From Burkholderia cepacia (lineage in GTDB: Bacteria; Pseudomonadota; Gammaproteobacteria; Burkholderiales; Burkholderiaceae): a stretch of 64,000 bases of DNA. Made by a program: the position numbers and the translations under genes. Where the stretch lies: contig NZ_LDWR01000014.1 in the NCBI RefSeq assembly GCF_001039005.1, positions 1 through 64,000 of the forward strand, written 5' to 3'. This document shows, one piece after another, positions 52,638 to 64,000 of this stretch; the first letter of the stretch is position 1, and each line of letters starts with the position of its first letter. Below the pieces are notes generated by a model, which saw only the letters and a list, made by a program, of their open reading frames with translations, was not told where the DNA came from and did no database searches.

Positions 52638-53948
52638 ATGGAAAAACTCGATTATCTCAAGCATGTCGAATCGAATGCGCGAACCTACGCGACGTCGTTT
52701 CCACGGCTGTTTACCCATGCCGAAGGCGTACGCATGCGCGATTCCGACGGGCAGGAATACATCGACTGCCTGTCCAATGCCGGAACGCTCGCACTCGGGC
52801 ACAATCACCCGGAAGTCAACGAAGCCGTCATGCGGTTCCTGTCCTCCGGTCAACTGCAACAGGCGCTCGACCTGGCGACGCCGGCCAAGCACGCGTTCGT
52901 CGAACAGCTGTTCTCGATGCTGCCGAACGCGATCGCTGATACCGGCAAGATCCAGTTCTGTAGTCCGAGCGGAGCGGATGGCGTCGAAGCGGCGATCAAG
53001 CTGGCCCGGCATCATACGGGCCGCCCGACGATCATGGCGTTTCACGGCGCCTACCATGGCATGACGGCCGGCGCACTCGCCGCATCGGGCAATCTCACGC
53101 CGAAATCGGCCGGCAGCAACGGGCGCGACGTTCATTTCCTGCCCTACCCCTATGCCTTTCGCTGCCCGTTCGGCACCGACGGCTCGGCAACCGATCAACT
53201 CAGCATCAACTATATCCGGACGGTCCTGTCCGATCCCGAGAGCGGGATCACGAAACCCGCGGCCGTCATCGTCGAAGTCGTGCAAGGCGAAGGCGGCTGC
53301 ATCCCCGCTTCCGACGCCTGGCTGATCGAGTTGCGCGAGCTGACGCTGCGGCATGAAATCCCGCTGATCGTCGATGAAGTGCAGACCGGCCTCGGCCGAA
53401 CCGGCGCGCTGTTCGCCATCGAGCATTCCGGCATCCGGCCGGACGTCCTGGTGTTGTCGAAGGCGTTCGGCGGCGGCTATCCGCTGTCGGTGGTGGTCTA
53501 TGACAAGCGCCTGGACACCTGGCCGCCAGGCTCGCACGCGGGCACCTTCCGCGGCAACCAGATCGCGATGGTGGCTGGTTTGTCGACCATGCGCATCGTC
53601 GATCGAGACGGGCTGTCGGCGCACGCGGACGCGGTCGGCAAGCTGCTGGTCGCCGGCCTCGAACGTATTGCCGAACGCTTCCCCAGTCTGGGCCAGATCC
53701 GCGGCCGCGGCCTGATGATCGGCGTCGAAGTCGTGCTGCCCGGCCGCGATGGCCAACCCGGCCCGACCCATGCGGCGCTCGCGAAAGCCATCAAGCTGAG
53801 TTGCCTGCGCAACGGACTCGTGATCGAAACCGGCGGCCGTCATGGCGCGGTACTCAGGTTCCTGCCGCCGTTGATCGTCTCGGAAGCGGACATCCACGAG
53901 ATTCTCAACCGCTTCGAACAAGCGGTGGAAACGGCCTGCCGCTCATAG
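52638..53948 (+). CDS. Class III aminotransferase (diaminobutyrate type)
   Basis: A 436-residue PLP enzyme. IPLIVDEVQTGLGRTG contains the Asp that holds the PLP ring, VLSKAFGGGYPLS contains the Schiff-base Lys, and GTFRGNQIA follows as in diaminobutyrate-2-oxoglutarate transaminases (EctB/DABA type). It should make L-2,4-diaminobutyrate from aspartate semialdehyde for use by a synthetase. A longer frame opens at 52527, but ATG 52638 gives the family start (MEKLDYLKHVESNAR). It fits the diaminobutyrate residue reported in occidiofungin. An alternative role in putting the amine on the beta-amino fatty acid is less likely because such domains are usually built into the PKS. Confidence 0.85.
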   Translation: MEKLDYLKHVESNARTYATSFPRLFTHAEGVRMRDSDGQEYIDCLSNAGTLALGHNHPEVNEAVMRFLSSGQLQQALDLATPAKHAFVEQLFSMLPNAIADTGKIQFCSPSGADGVEAAIKLARHHTGRPTIMAFHGAYHGMTAGALAASGNLTPKSAGSNGRDVHFLPYPYAFRCPFGTDGSATDQLSINYIRTVLSDPESGITKPAAVIVEVVQGEGGCIPASDAWLIELRELTLRHEIPLIVDEVQTGLGRTGALFAIEHSGIRPDVLVLSKAFGGGYPLSVVVYDKRLDTWPPGSHAGTFRGNQIAMVAGLSTMRIVDRDGLSAHADAVGKLLVAGLERIAERFPSLGQIRGRGLMIGVEVVLPGRDGQPGPTHAALAKAIKLSCLRNGLVIETGGRHGAVLRFLPPLIVSEADIHEILNRFEQAVETACRS

Positions 53949-54026
53949 GCACACTGCAGCGTAACCGTGAAGACCGGTCGGTCCGCGGTGCGTCGCGATC
54001 CACATTTAGATAAGGAATAGTTGACC

Positions 54027-55025
54027 ATGCTGGGCATGACGGAACGCAAGCTGCTTGCCGACGGGGCCTCGCCGTTGCTGCTGGAGCCGGCATCGAGCGG
54101 GCGAGTGAACGGGCACGATCTCGTGCTGGCGGTCAACGACAATCGAGTTGAACTCGAATCGCGGCTTCTGGAACATGGCGCGCTCCTGTTTCGCGGTTTC
54201 GACGTGTCATCGGTCGTCGAATTCGAGGCGTTTTCGAACGCGGTGTCGGCTCATCAGTCCGACTACGTCTATCGTTCCACGCCGCGCACCTCGATCGGCA
54301 ACGGCATCTTCACCGCCACCGAATATCCGCCGAGCGAGACGATCGCGCTTCATTGCGAAAACGCGTATCAACGCAGCTGGCCGCTGCGCGTCGCATTCTG
54401 CTGCCTTTGCGCGCCCACGGCCGGCGGCGAAACGCCGATCGCCGACATGCGGGAGGTGAGCCGCCGGATCGGAGCACGCATCCTGGGGAACTTCGAGGCG
54501 AAGCAGGTCCGCTATGTCAGGCACTACCGGCGGCACGTCGACATTCCGTGGGAAACCGTCTTTCAGACCACCGACCGCAGCCAGGTCGCGGCCTTCTGCG
54601 CAGACAACGGCATCGAGCACGAATGGCTCGACGACGACACGTTATGCACCGCACAGATCAACCAGGGCGTGGCCTACCATCCGGTCACCCGTGACAGGGT
54701 TTTCTTCAACCAGGCCCACCTGTTCCACCTCTCGAACCTGGAAGCATCGCTCGCCAGTTCGATCGTCAGCCTGTTCGGCGAGGATCGCGTTCCGCGCAAC
54801 GCGTTCTATGGCGACGGGAGTCCATTCGATCTCGACGACATCGAGCAGATCCGCAATGCGTACCGCGAATGCGCGATCCAGTTTCCCTGGCAGCGCGGCG
54901 ACGTCCTGCTCGTCGACAACATGCGATTCGCGCATGGGCGCAACCCGTTCGAAGGCGAGCGCAAGGTGATCGTGTCGCTGCTGGACCCCTACTCCCCCGA
55001 CACGGGAATGCCGTCGGCCAGGTAG
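54027..55025 (+). CDS. TauD/SyrP-like Fe(II)/2-oxoglutarate hydroxylase
   Basis: A 332-residue dioxygenase. LHCENAYQRSWP holds the first metal motif (H-x-E), RFAHGRNPFEGERKV near the end holds the distal His and the 2-oxoglutarate Arg, and NQAHLFH lies between. SyrP-like members hydroxylate the beta carbon of Asp or Asn on NRPS carrier domains, which would supply beta-hydroxyasparagine. AAGGAA (54013-54018) stands eight bases before ATG 54027; a TTG at 54021 is also in frame. It belongs to the same gene series as the aminotransferase. Confidence 0.85.
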   Translation: MLGMTERKLLADGASPLLLEPASSGRVNGHDLVLAVNDNRVELESRLLEHGALLFRGFDVSSVVEFEAFSNAVSAHQSDYVYRSTPRTSIGNGIFTATEYPPSETIALHCENAYQRSWPLRVAFCCLCAPTAGGETPIADMREVSRRIGARILGNFEAKQVRYVRHYRRHVDIPWETVFQTTDRSQVAAFCADNGIEHEWLDDDTLCTAQINQGVAYHPVTRDRVFFNQAHLFHLSNLEASLASSIVSLFGEDRVPRNAFYGDGSPFDLDDIEQIRNAYRECAIQFPWQRGDVLLVDNMRFAHGRNPFEGERKVIVSLLDPYSPDTGMPSAR

Positions 55026-55333
55026 TCGGCAAACCATGACCGCGCGAATGAATGACCGGCCCGATTGAATACGCACACGAACCGCCGTGTCCTTGAATTA
55101 CGGGGCAGACGCCGGTTTGGCGCGATGCTCTAATCTCAATATAACCCGATTCAAGAAGCAAGGCTGGCGGGCGCGCCGCGACTGGTCCTGAGGTCACGCG
55201 ACGCGACAGTGAGCCCGGTATGCGCCCGGCACAGGGCTTGCATGACGGACTGTCTTTGCCCGTCAGAATGAACGCACGGATTCACAAGTGACGTGCATTC
55301 AGATCAACGTTTGGCAGACAACGAAGGTTGAGT
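55026..55333. promoter_or_regulatory. Intergenic region before the PKS genes
   Basis: About 308 bases without a gene. It contains an inverted repeat TGACGG/CCGTCA near 55243-55265 and moderately AT-rich parts, so it may carry the PKS promoter or a stop for the upstream series. No clear -35/-10 pair was found. Confidence 0.4.
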
Positions 55334-58300
55334 ATGCTTCCCGATACAAAATTCAGGACTGTTACAGAAATACTGCAGTTTCGCGGCAAGATCGAACCGG
55401 AGAAGACAGCGTTCATTTTTCTCGATAACGGCGAATCGGAACTGTCTCGACTCACGTACGGCGACCTGGACAAACGCGCGCGCGGCATCGCCGCCAGCCT
55501 GCAAGAGATTGCGCAACCGGGCGATCGTGTCCTGCTGGTCTATCCGCCCGGACTGGAATTCATCTGCGCGTGGGTGGGATGCCTGTACGCCGGCCTGATC
55601 GGCGTGCCTGCCTATCCGCCGCGCAGGAATCGCCCCGCCGATCGCCTCAAGTCGATCGTGGCCGACGCCGCGCCGGTTGTCGCGCTGACCGACGCAGCCA
55701 CGCTCGGCGGCATCGCGCATCGCGCGGACGGCTATTCCGACACGCTGGAACTGCGGATCCTGGCGACCGATCAGGGCTTCGACGCACCGGCCGGGCAATG
55801 GCGCGCGCCGCACATCACACCGCAGACGCTGGCGCTGCTGCAGTACACGTCGGGCTCCACCGGTACGCCAAAAGGCGTGATGATCAGTCATGCGAACATT
55901 CTGAGCAACATGGCGGTCATCGCCGAAGCCAGCGATGCCGATGCGTCGGCCGTGTTCGTCAGCTGGCTCCCGGTGTTTCACGACATGGGTTTCTTCGGGA
56001 AGGTGCTGTTGCCGATCTATCTCGGCGTGCTGTCGGTTTTGATGGCGCCGGCGGCGTTCGTGCAGAAGCCGCACCGCTGGCTGAAAGCCATCACGAAGTA
56101 TCGCGGCACGCATTGCGCGGCACCGGATTTCGCGTATGACCTGTGCGCACGCAAGATTTCGGACGAAGCCGGCGAACAGCTGGATCTGAGCAGCTGGCGG
56201 GTGGCATTCAACGGCGCGGAACCGGTGCGCGCGGAATCGGTGGCGCGTTTTTCGCGTGCATTTGCATCGCGCGGCTTCCACGCGGAAACCATGCGCCCGG
56301 TTTACGGCATGGCCGAGGCGACCTTGTTCATCTCCGGCCAGCCGGCGCGCTCGCAGCCGCTCGTGGCCGACTTCGACGCCGACGATCTTGCGCAAGGCGT
56401 GGCGACGAGAAGCGCGCACGGCAAGCGCCACGCGCTGGTCTCATGCGGCCGCGCCTGGGCGGGGCATCGCCTGCAGATCGTGAACCCGGAAACCGGTCAG
56501 CGCTGCCCGCCCGGCCGAATCGGAGAAATCTGGTTGACGGGCCCGAGCGTCGGCGTCGGCTACTGGAACCGCGCCGAGGAAACGGAGCGCACCTTCCGCG
56601 CGAGGCTGGACGGCGATGACGCGCGCTACCTGCGCACGGGCGATCTCGGCTTCGTCGATGGCGAGCACCTCTTCGTCACCGGCCGCCTGAAAGACCTGAT
56701 CATCGTCGCGGGCCGCAATCACTACCCGCAGGATCTCGAGCAATCGGCCGAGGCAAGCCACCCCGCGCTGGCGCCCGCCGCGTCAGCGGCGTTCTCGATC
56801 AACGTCGATAACGTGGAGCGGGTCGTCGTCGCCGCTGAAGTGCGCCGAGAAGCGCTCAACACGCTGAACGCCGAAGCCGTCGCCACGGCGATCCGGCGCC
56901 AGCTCGCCGAAGTGCACGATGTCGATCTGTATGCGGCGATTCTGTTGAAACCCGCGACGATCCTGCGCACGTCCAGTGGAAAAATCCAGCGCAGCCGAAT
57001 CCGGCAAGCCTTCCTCGATGAACAGGGGCTCGCGATCGCGGGCGAATGGCGGCGTTCGCTCTCCCGGGAGGCCGCACGCCCGGCCACCGCGGTGCGCGGC
57101 ACGCGGGAACTGGTGCAATGGTGCATCGAGCGGGTCGCGCATCTGTCGGGCATCGCGCCCGGCAAGCTCGACCCCGACGCGCCGTTCAGCACCTTTGGGC
57201 TCGATTCGAAAGACGCGATCCTGCTCTCGGGCGAGTTGCAGGACTGGCTCGGGCAGCCGGTTTCTCCTACGGTCGTCTACGATTTCCCGAGCATTGCCCT
57301 GCTGGCGCGCCATTTCTGCGGCGCCGGGCATGCGGCGTCGGACGACACGCCCGTTGCCGCCACACGCGCGGATATCGCCATCGTCGGCATGGGATGCCGC
57401 TTCCCCGGCGCCAGTCATCCCGACGCATTCTGGCAGCGCCTGCTGGAGGGCCATGACGCGGTCGGCGCGTCGAACGCACGCGCCGGCGGCCTGCCGACCA
57501 CGGGATTGCTGGACCAGGTCGATCAGTTCGATGCGGAATTCTTCGGCATCAGCGCTCGCGAGGCGGAAACGATGGACCCGCAGCAGCGCCTGCTTCTCGA
57601 GGTGGCGTGGGAAACGTTCGAGCACGCGGGGATCGTGCCCCGGCATCTCGCCGGCAGCCGCACCGCGGTCATCGTCGGCATCAGCAATTCCGACTACGTC
57701 CGGCTGGCGCAGGAAGAAGACGCGGATGTCGGCCCGTATGTCGCGACCGGCAACGCGCTCAGCGTCGCCGCCAACCGCATTGCCTACACGCTCGATCTGC
57801 GCGGCCCGAGCTGGGCGGTCGACACTGCGTGTTCGTCGTCGCTCGTCGCGGTTCACCACGCGTGCCGCGCGCTGCAGCGCGGCGAGAGCGATGCGGCGCT
57901 TGCCGGCGGGGTCAACCTGATCCTGGCGCCGCAATTGAGCGCGTCCTTCACGCAAGCGGGCATGCTGTCGCCGGATGGCCGCTGCAAGGCATTCGACGCG
58001 GATGCCAACGGCTATGTGCGCGGCGAAGGCGTGGGCATGGTGCTGCTCAAGCGTCTCGACGATGCGCTCGCGAACGGCGACACCGTGTTCGCCGTGATCC
58101 GCGGTTCGGCGGTGAACCAGGATGGGCGCAGCAACGGTCTGACCGCGCCGAACGGCCCGGCTCAGCAGGCAGTGATTCACAGCGCGCTGCGCGATGCCGG
58201 CGTGCGGCCGCAGGACGTCGGCTTCGTCGAGGCGCACGGAACGGGCACGCCGCTGGGTGACCCCATCGAGCTGAACGCGCTGACGGCTGTGCTGGGCGAA

Positions 58301-59727
58301 TCGCGCCAACCTGAAGCGCGCTGCTGGATCGGTTCGGTGAAGACCAACATCGGCCACCTGGAGTCGGCAGCGGGCATCGCGAGCCTGATCAAGACCACGC
58401 TGGCGCTGCACCATCGCACCATTCCGCCGAACCTCCATTTCCGGTCGCTCAATCCGCATATCGCGCTCGACGACACGCCGTTCCGCATTCCGCAGCAGGT
58501 CATGCCCTGGCATCCGGAACACGGGCCGCGTGTGGCCGGCGTGAGTTCGTTCGGCTTCGGCGGCACCAATGCGCACATGATCCTGTCCGAAGCGCCGCAC
58601 GCCGGAGCGGTCGAAGACGATCCGGCGGCGCCCGCGACGCACGTCGTGACACTCTCCGCGCGCACGCCCGAAGCGTTGCAAGCGCTGGCGGCGTCCTATG
58701 CGGCGTATTTCGACGCTCATCCCGAGGTCCGCTTGCGGGAGGTCGCGTCGACGGCGAACACCGGGCGCACCCACTTCACGCGGCGGGCGGCCATCGTCGC
58801 ATCGAGTCTCGATGCATTGCGTTCACGGCTGCATGCCGTTTCGGCCGGCAAGGCCGCCGACACACCGCCCGCGGTGACGTTTCACTTTTCCGACGACGAC
58901 GGCGCCAGCGCCGATGCGGTTCGGCAATTGCGCTCGGCGAGCCTCGCTTTCAGTGCGCTGATGCAGCAGCAACCGGACGCGGCCGAGGCCGGCTTCACGG
59001 CATTCCAGCGCGCGCTCGCGCAACTGTGGATGTCCTTCGGCATCACGCCGGACGCCGTCAGCAGCACGGGCGACGGGCATCGCGCCGCGGCCTCGCTGGC
59101 GGACGTGCCGCAGGCCCCGGACGGCGCTGCGGCGGGCACCCCTGGCAACGTCATCGAGATCGGCGCGCAGGCGGCCGCCTGGGACGCGATCCTGCACACG
59201 CTCGCCGAGCTCTACGTCCGTGGCGCATCCGTCAACTGGCATGCCGTCGAGCAGCCCGCCCCGCACCGCCGGCTCGCGCTGCCGACCTATCCGTTCGAGC
59301 GTCGCGGCTTCTGGCTCAACCCGCGCGCGCCTCGACATCCGTTGCTCGGGCGCCTCATGGCGCAGCACGCGCATTTGCCCGGCACGTGGATCTGGGAGTC
59401 GAGTCTCGACGCACCGGACACCGCCTTTCTCGCCGGTCATCGCGTGAAGGGACCGCCCGTCCTGCCCTATTCCGCCTATGTGGAAATGGCGCTGGCGGCC
59501 ACCGCGGAGATCGGTGCCGACGGCCATACCACGCTGAAGGACCTCGCACTGCATGCGCCGTTGCCGCTGCATCCGCATGGATCGCGCGCCGTGCAGACCG
59601 TGCTGAGCCGCCAGTCGTGGGGACCGTTTTCGTTTGCCGTCTATCACCGGATCGAGGACACGAGCGCTGCCGCGACATGGCAGATCTGCGCCAGTGCCGA
59701 AATTCACGAATCGGATCGGAGCCACGC

Positions 59728-59731
<4 letters not shown>
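55334..59731 (+). CDS. PKS loading and first extension protein: FAAL-ACP-KS-(AT remnant)-DH first half
   Basis: A 1465-residue protein. A fatty-acyl-AMP ligase (about 1-575, [13 protein letters not shown]) is followed by an ACP (Ser625 in FGLDSKDA), a KS (about 675-1100; Cys833 in [29 protein letters not shown]) and a shrunken AT region: [10 protein letters not shown] stands for the usual FTGQG start and the GHSxGE motif is gone, although the closing [10 protein letters not shown] segment remains. The end is the first hotdog half of a DH with the catalytic His1369 in [14 protein letters not shown]. The second half is in the next protein. It should load a fatty acid and start its extension, taking malonyl from an AT elsewhere. 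ATG 55334 has GAAGG upstream. Confidence 0.9.
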
Positions 59732-63047
<3,316 letters not shown>

Positions 63048-63051
<4 letters not shown>

Positions 63052-64000
63052 ACGCCAAAGCCACGCATGCACTGAAAGCCGCGCTCGACGAACTGCGCCA
63101 GCGGCGCGCGGAAATCGCGGCGCTGCGCTCGGACCGCAACGAACCGATCGCCATCATCGGCATGGCTTGCCGCTTCCCCGGCCGCAGCGATACGCCGGAC
63201 GCGTTCTGGCAATTGCTCGACAACGCGCGCGATGCCGTCACCGAAGTACCCGGCGAACGCTGGGACATCGATCGCTATTACGACCCCGATCCGTCCGCGC
63301 CCGGCAAGATGGCGACCCGCCACGGCGCATTTCTCGAACGCGTCGATCAGTTCGATGCGGCGTTCTTCGGGATCGCGCCGCGCGAAGCGACCTATCTCGA
63401 TCCGCAGCAACGGCTCCTGCTCGAAGTGGCCTGGGAGGCGCTCGAGAATGCCCATCTCGCGCCCGAGCGCTTCCGGCAGTCCGCCACGGGCGTGTACGTC
63501 GGCATTACCTGCTTCGACCATGCGATCCAGGTGTCCAATGCGGCGATGCCGTCGAGCAGCTACGCCGGCACGGGCAGCGCACTGAACATGGCCGCGGGCC
63601 GGCTGTCGTTCGTGCTGGGCCTCACCGGCCCGAGCATGGCGATCGATACGGCCTGCTCGTCGTCGCTGGTCTGCCTGCACCTCGCCTGCGAAAGCCTGCG
63701 CTCGCGCGAAACCGGCATGGCGCTCGCGGGCGGCGTCAACCTGATGCTGTCGCCCGAGGTCATGGTCAGTTTCTCGCAAGCGCGCATGCTGTCGCCGGAC
63801 GGACGCTGCAAGACCTTCGACGCGTCGGCGGACGGCTACGTGCGCGGCGAAGGGTGCGGCATGGTGGTGCTCAAGCGCCTCGCCGACGCGCTCGCGGACG
63901 GCGACCGGGTGCTCGGCATCGTGCGTGGCACGGCGGTCGACCAGGGCGGCGGCGGCGGCGGGCTGACCGTGCCGAGCCGTGATTCGCAGGAACGGGTGAT
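63048..64000 (+). CDS. Next PKS protein, KS domain (3' end cut)
   Basis: Starts at ATG 63048, overlapping the previous stop (ATGA), and stays open to the window edge (about 317 codons). After an about 30-residue helical docking-like start (MNAKATHALKAALDELRQRR), a KS begins with PIAIIGMACRFPGRSD; the catalytic Cys is in [13 protein letters not shown] and GYVRGEGCGMVVLKRL follows. The segment VDQGGGGGGLTVPSR varies from the usual [10 protein letters not shown]. It should add the next ketide to the chain from the preceding ACP. The domains after the KS are outside the window. Confidence 0.92.

Noticed and set aside
59026..59727. An upstream extension of the monooxygenase-PKS frame.
   Set aside because: It overlaps the well-supported AT-remnant and DH-half coding region in another frame; its residues are Arg/Ala-rich without family pattern, and ATG 59728 gives the exact start of the monooxygenase domain.

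Overview
The window is high-GC DNA with the codon pattern of a Burkholderia sensu stricto genome, most likely of the B. cepacia complex. The genus call rests on base composition and on the right-hand cluster, which matches from memory the antifungal lipopeptides called burkholdines or occidiofungins. The window holds two secondary-metabolite clusters separated by a roughly 10 kb patch rich in insertion sequences. Both window edges cut through genes.

Left cluster, 1-40304. A plus-strand set at 1-11862 encodes a type II acyl-building kit: two hotdog dehydratases, a ketoreductase, an acyl carrier protein, one degenerate and one canonical ketosynthase. It also holds two adenylate-forming ligases, a MATE exporter, a methyltransferase, a citrate synthase homologue, a nicotianamine-synthase-like protein and a GNAT acyltransferase. 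No enoyl reductase is seen, so an unsaturated (polyene-like) acyl chain is plausible. A type II thioesterase (11956-12756) points the other way. From the AT-rich divergent gap a second set (13087-40304) runs to tandem terminators: MbtH protein, metallo-beta-lactamase-fold protein, JmjC-like oxygenase, an unrecognised protein, a C-A-T NRPS, a 4678-residue NRPS-PKS hybrid, a CmlA-type diiron hydroxylase, a membrane-anchored serine hydrolase, GNAT, MFS exporter and an AspH-type hydroxylase. I read the assembly line as acyl-Ser, then a Val-like residue, an unassigned residue, an unreduced malonyl unit and a last unassigned residue, ending in a degenerate epimerase-like domain with no thioesterase domain.

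Middle patch, 40305-50250. It holds tandem terminators, a RES-domain toxin beside the 3' stump of its antitoxin, a ParD-like stump, and a GH18 chitinase of foreign codon style with phased repeats upstream. It also has fragments of IS6-, IS21- and IS3-type elements, two full IS3-family elements, and a lower-GC pair on the minus strand: a BKACE-family enzyme with an unusual insert, and a gamma-class carbonic-anhydrase-like protein.

Right cluster, 50557-64000. Type II thioesterase, UDP-glucuronate decarboxylase-like enzyme (xylose supply), diaminobutyrate-type aminotransferase, TauD/SyrP-like hydroxylase, then a PKS starting with a fatty-acyl-AMP ligase. The PKS runs over three overlapping genes. 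Its first dehydratase domain is split between two proteins, with a luciferase-like monooxygenase at the break, and the first AT domain is reduced to a remnant. The set fits a xylosylated, polyhydroxylated beta-amino fatty acid joined to a cyclic peptide, as in occidiofungin.
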